NCBI RefSeq assembly: GCF_012927325.1
Contig: NZ_JABBGI010000037.1
Coordinates: forward strand, 1-38,324
Source of the DNA: Chryseobacterium antibioticum
GTDB lineage: Bacteria; Bacteroidota; Bacteroidia; Flavobacteriales; Weeksellaceae
Direction of reading: 5' to 3'
DNA length: 38,324 nucleotides
The notes under the pieces: model-generated
Told to the model about the DNA's origin: nothing
The model's database searches: none
What the model saw: the letters and a program-made list of their open reading frames with translations, nothing else
Shown: one piece after another, positions 5,803-14,478 of the stretch
Position numbering within the stretch: position 1 is the first letter of the stretch
Layout of the letters: each line of letters opens with the position of its first letter
Program-made: the position numbers and the translations under genes

Positions 5803-5813
5803 AATAGGTCTGT

Positions 5814-6245
5814 TTATCCGTTAGTATTATCATTATTTTTCTGAAGCCAGCGGTGAAGTGTGCTTTTCGGAATAGAATATTCTTTGATGACTTCTCCGTA
5901 GGTCATTTCACCGGATGAAATTCTTTTCATGATAAAATCTTTGATCTCCTGGGTATAGATATTTTTTCTGAAATAAGGAATTTTATCAGATTTCTTCTGA
6001 TTCTTGTTTACGGCAGACGGCGGTGCATACAAGATTAGGTGTGAACTGTAAAGCCTGAAAAAATCATATTCCAGCAGCTTGCTCCATCTCAAAAGAAGAT
6101 CTGTATCTATAGATCTGCTTTTGTAAACATTTTCAATAAACTCATCATTCTTATTGAGAAAATTACAGATCCTCTCCATGGGTACCTCATTTTCATCAAC
6201 CATCTCCTTGATAAACTTTCCTATGTGAATTTCTTTATATAACAT
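5814..6245 (-). CDS. Helix-turn-helix protein
   Basis: A 143-residue protein with a C-terminal helix-turn-helix (MTYGEVIKEYSIPKSTLHRWLQK) and an N-terminal domain containing DTDLLLRWSKLLEYDFFRLYSSHLILYAPP, pieces of which (LYxxHLILY) I associate with Chryseobacterium proteins annotated as transposase. It probably forms a transcription unit with the next gene on the same strand (gap 11 bases). It might be a regulator of the neighbouring RNA array or simply an unrelated repeated gene. The sequence gives no direct link. Confidence 0.65.
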   Translation of the reverse strand: MLYKEIHIGKFIKEMVDENEVPMERICNFLNKNDEFIENVYKSRSIDTDLLLRWSKLLEYDFFRLYSSHLILYAPPSAVNKNQKKSDKIPYFRKNIYTQEIKDFIMKRISSGEMTYGEVIKEYSIPKSTLHRWLQKNNDNTNG

Positions 6246-6840
6246 GTGTTGAGTACTATTTTTTGTTTAATTCATGAATTAAAGTAAACAGATGATATAT
6301 TACACTCTTATGGTGAATGAGCAGACTGTTTGAAAAATAAAATTACACTAAGAAAATCTCAGTGACAGCAAAAAGGGAAATATTAAGTTCAGTGCTATAC
6401 CTGGTGTTTGTATAGCCGGCAGTTTGTAAGGCGATCTGCCGATCATTTAGTTTTCAGGTTATGTATGGGTCTTAAGAATACTTTCTGTCTTCCATTTCTT
6501 TTTGCGGTATTCCTATTCAATTGATCTCTTCCATGCTTCAGACTTCTTTGCTGTAAGAATAATATATAACCTATTAAAGCTCTTTCATGCAGTTTTATTC
6601 GTAATATTTTTAACTATTGACCTTAGTGTAAACAGACCTTTGCATCGGTACATTTTTTAATGAATAGTAAATAATCTGTTTGTTCGTTTTCAAATTTAAA
6701 TAAAAAATAGAACCTAATTCTCAAAAAGGGATAAAAAATCTCCTTAAATGCAAAATTTAATTAAAATTAACATATTAAATACACGTATATGTGAATTATT
6801 TTAAAATTTTCGAATTGTATCAAAAAAAGAAAAAAATACT
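6246..6840. other. Long AT-rich intergenic region
   Basis: I see no gene of convincing quality between the HTH pair and the SulP gene. An inverted repeat CGGCAG (6417-6422) / CTGCCG (6436-6441) is present. A weak promoter-like sequence GACCTTTGCAT lies at 6635-6645 without a gene close behind it. The stretch otherwise shows no repeats or RNA motif that I can name. Confidence 0.4.
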
Positions 6841-6865
6841 AATTGTATTCCATTCTTCAAGTATA

Positions 6866-6873
6866 TACCTTTG
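6866..6873 (+). promoter_or_regulatory. -7 element of the SulP gene
   Basis: TACCTTTG matches TAnnTTTG exactly. TTG at 6843-6845 is a possible -33 partner. The SulP ATG at 6881 follows only 7 bases after this element, implying a leaderless or nearly leaderless mRNA and ruling against an upstream start at 6791. Confidence 0.6.
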
Positions 6874-6880
6874 CAGTTCA

Positions 6881-8420
6881 ATGAAACATACCATAAGCTT
6901 ATTCGATTTCTCGAAGAAAATAAATTATAAGAACGAACTTCTGGCGGGCTTCACAGTCGCTATGACCATGATCCCCGAATCCCTTTCTTTTGCGATCCTG
7001 GCCGGACTTTCTCCGCTCACCGGGCTGTATGCAGCCTTTATGATGGGAATCGTCACTGCGGTTTTGGGCGGCCGTCCCGGAATGGTTTCAGGAGGAGCAG
7101 GAGCTACTATTGTTGTATTGATTGCTTTGATAAAATCCCACGGGATAGAATATCTTTTTGCAGCTGTTGCTCTTGCTGGAATATTCCAGATGCTGGTTGG
7201 GTTTTTTAAGCTGGGAAAATTTGTCAGGCTTATTCCGCAGCCTGTGATGTACGGCTTTTTGAATGGTTTGGCCATCATTATTTTTATGGCCCAGGTCGAG
7301 CAGTTTAAAATCACAGACAGTACCGGAGTGTCCAGCTGGCTTCAGGGAACACCTTTGTATATCATGGCTGGATTAACAGCTCTTACGATTGCTATTGTCT
7401 ATTTTTTTCCAAAGATCACAAAAGCAGTTCCTGCATCTTTAGTAGCAATCATTGTGGTTTTTGCAGTGGTTTTGGGTTTTAATATTCCTACGAAAACAGT
7501 AGCAGATATTGCCCACATCAGTGGAAGCCTTCCAAGTTTCCATATTCCTCAGATTCCTTTTACTTTGGAAACGCTGCAGATTATTTTTCCCTATGCTTTG
7601 GTGATGGCTGGGGTAGGTCTTATCGAATCTCTTTTGACATTGTCTATGGTGGATGAGATTACCAATTCGAAAGGGAATGCCAATAAAGAATCAGTGGCGC
7701 AGGGAATAGCCAATATCACCAACGGATTTTTCGGAGGAATGGGAGGCTGTGCAATGGTAGCACAAACATTGGTGAATCTCAATGCAGGCTCAAGAGCCAG
7801 ACTGTCCGGAATTATCGGTTCAGTCATGATCCTGATGATCATCTTATTCGGAGCTCCTTTTATTGAAAAAATACCGATGGTTGCACTGGTAGGTGTCATG
7901 ATGATGGTCGCTATAGGCACATTTCAGTGGGTGTCTATCCGGATTGCCAATAAAATGCCGAAGTCTGATATATTTGTTGGAATTACAGTAGCCTCTGATA
8001 ACGGTTGTCCTTCATAACCTTGCTCTTGCCGTACTGGTAGGAGTTGTTATAGCTGCTCTTGTCTTTGCGTGGGATAATGCAAAAAGGATCCGTGCAAGAA
8101 AATCCATCGATGAGAAGGGAGTGAAACATTATGAAATATATGGTCCCTTATTTTTTGGTTCAGTAACTGCATTCATGGATAAATTTGATCTGATGGATGA
8201 TCCGGATGAAGTAGTCGTAGATTTTAAGGAAAGCCGCATCGTGGATATGAGTGCCATTGATGCTCTGGATAAACTGTCTAAACGCTATAGCCAGCAAAAC
8301 AAAAAGCTCTATCTGCGTCACCTCAGTGAAGACTGCCGTAAAATGCTGAAAAATGCAGAAGCAGTGATTGAAGTGAATATCCAGGAAGATCCTACGTATA
8401 AAGTGATGCCGGAGAGGTAA
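6881..8420 (+). pseudogene. SulP family anion transporter, frameshifted
   Basis: The reading frame from 6881 encodes the SulP membrane domain, starting MKHTISLFDFSKK and containing the sulfate-permease signature region (TMIPESLSFAILAGLSPLTGLYAAF) and GGRPGMVSGGAGA. About ten hydrophobic segments follow. The frame ends at a stop at 8017 after GITVASDNGCPS. The expected continuation (VVLHNLALAVLVGVVIAAL) appears in another frame from about 7996 and runs through the cytoplasmic STAS domain to 8420. A single small indel near 7992-8000 therefore splits the gene. It may be a real pseudogene or a sequencing error. Intact relatives move sulfate, bicarbonate or dicarboxylates across the inner membrane. 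The separate 8121-8420 frame holds only the STAS part. Confidence 0.85.
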
Positions 8421-8630
8421 TTAATGAAAAATTAAGATTGAAAAATTTAAGCATTAAAAGATTTAAAGATCTATGTCATCTGAGAAATCTATGTGAGATT
8501 GAAGAATTATCTATAAGAATAAAGATTGGAAGATAGGAGCAGTTATCAAAAAGATCTGTGCTATCTGAGAAATCTGTGGGATATAAAAATTCACTATTCA
8601 CTATTCAAATTTCACGGCTCTAATAACTAA
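8421..8630. repeat. Intergenic tandem-like repeat
   Basis: Two diverged copies of an AT-rich unit occur: ATGTCATCTGAGAAATCTAT near 8472 and GTGCTATCTGAGAAATCTGT near 8557. The sequence ATTCACTATTCACTATTC near 8590 belongs to another common intergenic repeat, related to the inverted repeat at 35804-35844. No gene is seen. Confidence 0.35.
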
Positions 8631-8664
8631 ACAAGGACTGTAAAATCACTTTACAGCCCTCGTT
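8629..8664 (-). terminator. Intrinsic terminator of the EF-G-like gene
   Basis: On the minus strand GGGCTGTAAA and TTTACAGTCC pair around a short loop just after the stop codon of the EF-G-like gene. A weak T-rich tail follows. Confidence 0.6.
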
Positions 8665-8666
8665 TT

Positions 8667-10733
8667 TTAAGTTATTAATGTATTCGCAATAAAATCAGGC
8701 ACTAAAGCATAGTGCGACAGTTTCATGCTGATCGAAGCTCTTCCGCTTGTCAAAGTCCTCAGATCGGAAATATATCCAAACGTAGAGGCCAACGGAACTT
8801 CCGCCGTGAAAATCTTTCTTCCTGATCTTTCATCAATGGACGAAATAATTCCCCTTCTTCGGTTGATATCAGCAGTTACGGCGCCCGTGTACTCTTCAAT
8901 GCTCTGGATCTCAACCTGCATGACCGGTTCCAGAAGCTTAGGACTGCATGTTAAAGCAGCCGCTCTGAATCCGTCTCTCGCTGCATTTTCAAAATCATAT
9001 GCTGCAGAATCCTGATTATGGAAAGAACCGTCCAGAAGCCTGATCTTCATACTTTCCTGAGGATAGCCTTTTAATGGTCCGTTTTCCATAGAGTCCCTGA
9101 ACCCTTTTTCTACGGAAGGAATAAATTCACCAGGAATAACACCTCCTTTGATCAGATTAATGAATTCCAATCCAGGTTCGTTATGCTCTCTGGGACCAAT
9201 TTCAAAAGTGATATCAGCAAACTGTCCGCTTCCGCCATTCTGCTTCGAAAGCTTTTCCCTGTGGGTTCTGGTTTCCGTTAAAATCTCACGGTAAGACACT
9301 TTAGGTTTCCCCTGATTGACTTCTATACCGTGATTCAGACGGATCTTTTCCAGAGTGACCTCAAGATGAAGCTCACCCAGACCACTCAATAAAGTTTCTC
9401 CGGTTTGCCTGTCTCTTTCAACCACTAAAGACGGATCCTCTTCCTGAATCTTAGCTAAAACCAAACCGAAAGATTTCTCGTCACTGTTCGTTTTAGGTTC
9501 TATCGAAACCCTGATCACAGGAGCAGGAATGGCAATCGCTTCAAGAAGTACAGGTTGATCAACCGTTGCTAAAGAATCTCCGGTTTTGGCGTCCTTAATT
9601 CCTGTTAAAGCAACAATATCACCTGCTTTTCCTTCCTCAATTGATAAGGTTTTATCAGACTGCATCTTCAGAATTCTCGATATTCTGAAACTTTCCCCTG
9701 TTCTTACATTCAGAACCGTATCGCCGGATTTTATCGAACCGGAATACAAACGGAGCATCGCAAGTCTTCCCATATGTTTATCGATCACGACCTTAAAAAC
9801 AAGACCTGAAAAAGATTCCGTTTCATTTCTTACCAATTCTACCGCTTCTTCCGTGTCGGGATCTTTCCCCTGAACCGCAGGAAGTTGATCCGGTGCCGGA
9901 AAATACGTGACTACCGCATCCAGAAGAGGCTGTACGCCCTTATTTTTAAATGCCGAGCCGCAGAGAACCGGAACCGCAGCGCCTGATCTGCAAACCTTTT
10001 GTAAAGCTTCAATGATCATTTCTTCAGAAATCCTGTTTTCAGGATCCATGAAAAGCTCAAAGAACGTTTCATCATGTTCCGCGAGGGTTTCCATTAATTT
10101 CATCCTGTATTCATCGGCATCGGTTATGTAATCTGTCGGAATTTCCTTTTCAATAACGGTTTCCCCGTTTTCATCGGCCCAGTATAAAGCTTTCTGTCTG
10201 ATTAAATCAATTACTCCTTCAAATTGGTCTTCAGCCCCGATAGGAATTTGAAGTGCCATAGGAACTGCATTAAGTTTTGTTTCAATTTCCTTAAGAACGG
10301 CGAAGAAATCGGCTCCAATTCTGTCCATTTTATTGATAAAACATATCTTGGAAATTCCATGTTTCTCAGCCTGAAACCAAACATTTTCGGTTTGTGGCTG
10401 AACCCCTGAAGAGGCACAAAACACAGCAACAACGCTATCCAGAACTCTTAAAGAACGTTCGACTTCTACTGCGAAATCGATATGTCCGGGTGTATCGATG
10501 ATATTGATGTTATAAACCGTTTCTCCTTTTTTCCATTGTGTGGAAACTGCTGCGGATGAAATGGTAATACCCCTGTTTTTCTCCTGGATGTCTTTATCCA
10601 TGGTGGTATTTCCATCGTCTACATTTCCGATTTTATGAATGAGGCCTGTGTAATAAAGAAGCCTTTCTGTTAAAGTGGTTTTTCCTGCATCTACATGCGC
10701 TATGATTCCTATATTTCTTGTGTTATATTTCAT
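8667..10733 (-). CDS. EF-G-like translational GTPase (second EF-G)
   Basis: A 688-residue GTPase with the full EF-G architecture: G1 AHVDAGKTTL at residues 12-21, the switch I region RGITISSAA, G3 DTPGH, G4 NKMD, then domains II-V ending near FGYISDLRTLTSGRAS. The switch I sequence (MDKDIQEKNRGITISSA) differs from the usual housekeeping form with its MDWMEQEQERGITITSA, and the gene stands alone, outside the str operon (rpsL-rpsG-fusA). It is therefore likely an EF-G paralogue or ribosome-protection-type factor rather than the main FusA. Its leader contains a short ORF and an attenuator, which suggests induction when translation is disturbed. Substrate: the ribosome; cofactor: GTP. Whether it translocates, recycles or protects ribosomes cannot be decided here. 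Confidence 0.88.
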   Translation of the reverse strand: MKYNTRNIGIIAHVDAGKTTLTERLLYYTGLIHKIGNVDDGNTTMDKDIQEKNRGITISSAAVSTQWKKGETVYNINIIDTPGHIDFAVEVERSLRVLDSVVAVFCASSGVQPQTENVWFQAEKHGISKICFINKMDRIGADFFAVLKEIETKLNAVPMALQIPIGAEDQFEGVIDLIRQKALYWADENGETVIEKEIPTDYITDADEYRMKLMETLAEHDETFFELFMDPENRISEEMIIEALQKVCRSGAAVPVLCGSAFKNKGVQPLLDAVVTYFPAPDQLPAVQGKDPDTEEAVELVRNETESFSGLVFKVVIDKHMGRLAMLRLYSGSIKSGDTVLNVRTGESFRISRILKMQSDKTLSIEEGKAGDIVALTGIKDAKTGDSLATVDQPVLLEAIAIPAPVIRVSIEPKTNSDEKSFGLVLAKIQEEDPSLVVERDRQTGETLLSGLGELHLEVTLEKIRLNHGIEVNQGKPKVSYREILTETRTHREKLSKQNGGSGQFADITFEIGPREHNEPGLEFINLIKGGVIPGEFIPSVEKGFRDSMENGPLKGYPQESMKIRLLDGSFHNQDSAAYDFENAARDGFRAAALTCSPKLLEPVMQVEIQSIEEYTGAVTADINRRRGIISSIDERSGRKIFTAEVPLASTFGYISDLRTLTSGRASISMKLSHYALVPDFIANTLIT

Positions 10734-10759
10734 TTTGCTGAATTTAAATTGTTGATTTT

Positions 10760-10781
10760 AAGAATACGGGTAGGTATTCTT
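10760..10781 (-). promoter_or_regulatory. Hairpin before the EF-G-like start codon
   Basis: AAGAATAC (10760-10767) and GTATTCTT (10774-10781) form an 8-bp stem with a 6-base loop in the 5' UTR, about 27 bases from the start codon. It may help position or block the ribosome. Confidence 0.4.
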
Positions 10782-10810
10782 CTCGTTTTGAGGTCTGAAA
10801 ATTAGGCAGC

Positions 10811-10840
10811 AAAAAAGACCCATCTGAATAGATAGGTCTT
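10811..10840 (-). terminator. Attenuator terminator in the EF-G-like leader
   Basis: On the minus strand AAGACC-t-ATCT and AGAT-g-GGTCTT pair around ATTC (10815-10840), followed by a run of six T. It sits after the 28-codon leader ORF and before the main gene, where a terminator makes sense only as an attenuator. Bases 10822-10831 are perfectly complementary to 10874-10883 at the end of the leader ORF, and 10805-10812 to 10893-10900, so an alternative antiterminator can form. Confidence 0.7.
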
Positions 10841-10873
10841 CAATATATTTTTAGTAATAAAAGATCTAAGGAA

Positions 10874-10960
10874 CTATTCAGATAAATATTGATTGCTGCC
10901 AGAGTACACAGCTCTCACAGGGTTACTTAAAGTTATTATATTTATCATTGTTGTTGACAT
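10874..10960 (-). CDS. Leader peptide of the EF-G-like gene
   Basis: A 28-codon ORF starting MSTTMINIITL and ending YSGSNQYLSE, stop TAG. It lies shortly after a promoter-like sequence (on the minus strand TTTTTG and TAATTTCG, around 10985-11020) and before the attenuator terminator. Its last codons, including the stop, are one arm of the proposed antiterminator, so a ribosome finishing the ORF would cover that arm and favour termination. A ribosome stalled earlier would leave it free. The NPVRAVYSG segment is the most likely place for stalling, if any. The peptide has no recognised family. Confidence 0.6.
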   Translation of the reverse strand: MSTTMINIITLSNPVRAVYSGSNQYLSE

Positions 10961-11147
10961 TGTTGATTTTTAATCGGTTGCGAAATTAGAAAAATTTTTT
11001 AATTGACAAAAATTTTTCTGGAGAAATTTTTAATAATTGAATTTAAACAAATTGTTAAGCCCAGCCGAAACGGGTAGGAAAATCAGTAAAAATTCATAAA
11101 AATTTCTTAAAACAGAGAAGTACGTAATGCTTTTCTAAGAAAAATTT

Positions 11148-11155
11148 TATCTTTG
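11148..11155 (+). promoter_or_regulatory. -7 element of the Ter operon
   Basis: TATCTTTG matches TAnnTTTG exactly. The predicted start is near 11162, leaving about 80 bases of 5' UTR before the first gene. No clear -33 TTG is visible at the usual distance. Confidence 0.5.
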
Positions 11156-11244
11156 GGAAGAATACCCAGTTAAACACTTGTTGATGATTAAATAATTTTA
11201 AATCTTTTTCAAGAAGGCTAAATAAAACTTTTAACTTAAAACTA

Positions 11245-11913
11245 TTGAAAACGGATATCGACATTCACAACCACTGTCATTTTTCTTTTGATTTGTGGCT
11301 CACCTTAATCAAATCTCACCCTGAATTTAAAGCAAAAAGAGTTGAGCTGTTCACCTCGTTTTTTAATATTGACAAACCTCTTGCTGAAGTTGCGAAAGTT
11401 GTAAAATATTATGATGATCTGTGTAATACGATCAATGAAGTGACAGGGGGTAATATTGATACTTATGAAATGTATTTACTGATTCTGGGTTCACTGGATC
11501 TAGATATAAAACAGTTAGATAAAGAAAAATTAGACGGGTTTTATCTGAAGAGCGAAGAACTCTTTTTAGAATATAAGCCTGTTGTTATTTTCGAAAACAT
11601 AAAAGAGTTTTTTGATCAGATTAAAAATGAAGGGAAGACGGTTAATATTTTAAGCAATACAGGATTTATCAAAGGCAGAACGATGAGGAAATTTCTGATC
11701 CAGGAAGAACTGGACCAGTACATAGATTTCCATATTTATTCTGATGAGATTAATATTTCCAAACCCAATCCTCTTATTTTTCAGGAAGTAAAAAATAACC
11801 TTGAAGACCGGGATCTTCCTATGCACCGTATCCTGCATATCGGAGACAATCCAGTGGCAGATTATAAGGGAGCAAAAGATTTCGGTTTCAGTGCACACTT
11901 ACTTAAACACTAA
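11245..11913 (+). CDS. HAD-family phosphatase of the Ter cluster
   Basis: A 222-residue HAD hydrolase. Motif I is FDLWLTL (residues 15-21, catalytic aspartate first), motif II is ILSNTG, motif III the lysine in SKPNP, and motif IV HIGDNPVADYKGAKDFG. An alpha-helical cap lies between motifs I and II. The start codon appears to be TTG at 11245; no ATG lies close upstream in frame. Position: first gene of a run HAD - phosphoribosyltransferase - TerD - TelA - unknown - TerD - TerC. In Ter clusters such HAD and PRTase genes form a biosynthetic module proposed to make a nucleoside-like compound. That role is known from comparative genomics, not biochemistry. Confidence 0.85.
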   Translation: MKTDIDIHNHCHFSFDLWLTLIKSHPEFKAKRVELFTSFFNIDKPLAEVAKVVKYYDDLCNTINEVTGGNIDTYEMYLLILGSLDLDIKQLDKEKLDGFYLKSEELFLEYKPVVIFENIKEFFDQIKNEGKTVNILSNTGFIKGRTMRKFLIQEELDQYIDFHIYSDEINISKPNPLIFQEVKNNLEDRDLPMHRILHIGDNPVADYKGAKDFGFSAHLLKH

Positions 11914-11918
11914 ATTGT

Positions 11919-12743
11919 ATGAATAAAAGATACAGCTTACACCCCATTCATTCAGCGGATGAGTTTACTTTTTCACCCGCGGAATACAGCTATTTCAAGT
12001 ATGGCGATAAGTCGTATGCTGAGAAGTTTGCTAAAGAATTATTCAACGGATTTATCGCAGAACATGCAGAACTTTTAAACACAGAAAAAGAGATCGTGGT
12101 TCTTCCAAGTCCGTATATGGCCATTCCTACGGCTTCTAATTTTTTATGTTTTTTCTTTAAAAAGCATCTGGATCTGTACCTGTTTCAGAAAGGAAGAAAA
12201 TCCAGTATTTTATCTAAGATCAACCGTAATCACACGTATATCACGGATTATGGGAACCTTAATTTTGAAGACCGTAAAAATCTGATCGCCAATGATACTT
12301 ATTATATCGATAAAGATTTTTTACGCGGAAAACTTTGTATTTTTATAGACGATATAAAAATCACAGGAAGCCACGAGTATACGGTGAACCGGATTTTGAA
12401 CGAATATGAAGTGGAGGCTGATTTTATGTTCCTCTATTATGCGGAACTGATGAATTTTGACCTTGATCCCAAGATTGAAAACTTCTTTAATTATTATGCA
12501 GTGAAAAATATCAAACACGTCGCAGAAGTAATGACAAAGCCAAGTTTTGAATTCAACACAAGGATCGTGAAATATATTTTAGGTCTGGATTCAAGTAATT
12601 TTGACTATCTTACGTCTAAAGTAAAAAAGGAGCAGATGGACCTGCTTCTGGAGCTGGCGATCAGCAATAACTATCATTTAATAAAAGAATACGAAAATAA
12701 CATCAATACTTTAACACAAACGGAACTCTATTATGGCTATTAA
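11919..12743 (+). CDS. Phosphoribosyltransferase-like protein of the Ter cluster
   Basis: A 274-residue protein with a phosphoribosyltransferase PRPP-binding loop, CIFIDDIKITGSHE, at about residues 141-154: two acidic residues followed by TG and a small residue, as in orotate PRTase-like folds. The N-terminal half has a conserved-looking VLPSPYMAIPTASN segment. The gene starts 5 bases after the HAD gene and overlaps the start of terD by 11 bases, so these three are translationally coupled. Family knowledge links this type to the TerD biosynthetic module. The substrate is unknown. Confidence 0.8.
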   Translation: MNKRYSLHPIHSADEFTFSPAEYSYFKYGDKSYAEKFAKELFNGFIAEHAELLNTEKEIVVLPSPYMAIPTASNFLCFFFKKHLDLYLFQKGRKSSILSKINRNHTYITDYGNLNFEDRKNLIANDTYYIDKDFLRGKLCIFIDDIKITGSHEYTVNRILNEYEVEADFMFLYYAELMNFDLDPKIENFFNYYAVKNIKHVAEVMTKPSFEFNTRIVKYILGLDSSNFDYLTSKVKKEQMDLLLELAISNNYHLIKEYENNINTLTQTELYYGY

Positions 12744-13290
12744 CTTACAAAAAGGACAGAGAGAAAACATTAACGCACCTAAATTCACTGTAGGTTTAGG
12801 ATGGGATATCAATAATACTTCTACAGGAACAGGGTTTGACCTTGATGCCTCTTTATTCCTGTTGGGTGAAGACAAAAAATTAGTGTCAGACAGTCACTTT
12901 ATTTTCTATAATAATTTAGAATCTCCGGACAAATCTGTGATCCATACAGGAGATAACCTTACAGGAGAAGGTTCAGGAGATGATGAGCAGATCAAGATCG
13001 ATCTTACAAAAATCGATGCAGCGATTCAGGAAATTACAGTAGTGGTAACGATCCACGATGCTGATGCAAGAAAGCAGAACTTCGGACAGGTAAGAAATTC
13101 TTTCATCAGAATTTTCAACTCAGAAACAAACGAAGAAATTCTGAAATATGAATTAGATGAAGATTTCTCTATTGAAACTGCTGTAGAATTCGGAAGAATC
13201 TACAACAAGAACGGAGAATGGAAATTTGAAGCTGTTGGGGCAGGCCAGAGAGACGGCCTTGACAAATTCGTATCAATTTATCAAAAGTAA
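12733..13290 (+). CDS. terD: TerD domain protein, calcium-binding stress protein
   Basis: A 185-residue single TerD domain starting MAINLQKGQR. The acidic loops that bind calcium in TerD proteins are present: GFDLDAS near residue 34 and HTGDNLTGEGSGDDE near 72-86. The C-terminal GEWKFEAVG stretch is also typical. TerD proteins are cytosolic or membrane-peripheral and confer resistance to tellurite, phage or colicins in characterised systems. A second TerD lies at 15498-16106 with the same first nine residues. Confidence 0.93.
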   Translation: MAINLQKGQRENINAPKFTVGLGWDINNTSTGTGFDLDASLFLLGEDKKLVSDSHFIFYNNLESPDKSVIHTGDNLTGEGSGDDEQIKIDLTKIDAAIQEITVVVTIHDADARKQNFGQVRNSFIRIFNSETNEEILKYELDEDFSIETAVEFGRIYNKNGEWKFEAVGAGQRDGLDKFVSIYQK

Positions 13291-13292
13291 TT

Positions 13293-14462
13293 ATGGACAA
13301 TCAGGAAAATCAACCCATAGATCCAATGGGATCCATTGAACCTCTTAAAACATTTGAACCTGCTCCGATGGCTCCACCGAGCCAGCCTGTACAAAATACA
13401 GCACCGGCGGTTCTTGTGGATAAAGAAGGGAATGTAAATCTGACTCATTTACAGATAGAGGAACGTAAGAAATATGAAGTTCTTGCTAATTCTATCGATG
13501 AGACCAATCCTGGTTCCATCGTGAACTATGGAGTAGAGCTTCAGAAAACGTTATCCAACCAGAGTGACAGTTTCTTAGGGAATGTAAGAAGATCAAACTC
13601 AGGAGAAGTAGGAGTGCTTATCAATGATTTATTGGTAGAGCTTAACTATGTAGACGTTGATGAACTTCAGCAAAATAAAGTGAAAAGCTTCCTGAGCAAG
13701 ATCCCGTTCATGAAAAAGGTTATGACGCAGGTGGAAAACTTGTTCACGAAATATGATAAGATCATCAACAATATCGAGCAGATCGCTCATAAAGTAAATG
13801 CGGGAATCATCACTTCTACCAAAGATAATGCTGTTCTTCAGACTATTTTTGAGAGCAATGTGAATTCCATTAAGGCAATTGAAGATTTGGTCATTGCCGG
13901 AAATGTAAGAATGGAAAGAGCAGCTGGAGAGTTAGCTCAAATGGAAGCGGATCCGCAGACCTACCAGGATTATCAGATTGCTGATAAGAGAGATTTTATC
14001 GCAAGATTAGACAGAAGAATGGCTGATCTTAAAGTAGTGCGTATTATCATGATGCAGTCACTTCCACAGATCAGACTGGTACAGAATAACAACGTTTCTA
14101 TTGCTGAAAAGGCACAGACGATCCTTACCACAACGCTTCCGGTTTGGAAAAATCAGCTTTCATTAGCTGTTGCTATGTACAGACAACAGCAGAATATTGA
14201 GATCCAGCAGAAAGTATCTTCTACTACAGAAGCGATTCTGAAGAAAAATGCAGAACGTTTGGGTCAGAATTCAGTGAATGTAGCCAGAGCGAACGAACAG
14301 ACGATCGTATCTGTAGAAACATTGAGAGAAACTACTTCAATGCTGATCAATACATTGAATGAAGTGAAGCAGATCCAAAAACAAGGTGCTGAAGGAAGAA
14401 GAAAACTGGATCAGGACCTTCAGACACTGGAGCATGAATTAAAAGCTAACGTCAGAAGTTAA
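13293..14462 (+). CDS. telA: TelA/KlaA toxic anion resistance protein
   Basis: A 389-residue alpha-helical protein of the TelA family, whose typical size is 350-400. The first 50 residues are proline-rich and probably disordered. The rest is a series of coiled-coil helices, with typical segments FLSKIPFMKKVMTQVENLF and LTTTLPVWKNQLSLAVAMYRQQ. There is no membrane segment. It follows terD by 2 bases. TelA proteins occur with TerD and TerC in tellurite or stress clusters; the molecular mechanism is unresolved. Confidence 0.92.
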   Translation: MDNQENQPIDPMGSIEPLKTFEPAPMAPPSQPVQNTAPAVLVDKEGNVNLTHLQIEERKKYEVLANSIDETNPGSIVNYGVELQKTLSNQSDSFLGNVRRSNSGEVGVLINDLLVELNYVDVDELQQNKVKSFLSKIPFMKKVMTQVENLFTKYDKIINNIEQIAHKVNAGIITSTKDNAVLQTIFESNVNSIKAIEDLVIAGNVRMERAAGELAQMEADPQTYQDYQIADKRDFIARLDRRMADLKVVRIIMMQSLPQIRLVQNNNVSIAEKAQTILTTTLPVWKNQLSLAVAMYRQQQNIEIQQKVSSTTEAILKKNAERLGQNSVNVARANEQTIVSVETLRETTSMLINTLNEVKQIQKQGAEGRRKLDQDLQTLEHELKANVRS

Positions 14463-14478
14463 TTAACAGAATATCAAG

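Noticed and set aside
5455..6245. A functional insertion sequence formed by the two HTH genes
   Set aside because: Neither protein has a DDE or other catalytic domain and I see no terminal inverted repeats around the pair.
6791..6880. Upstream start for the SulP protein
   Set aside because: The extra 30 residues are unlike the family and the perfect -7 promoter element lies inside them.
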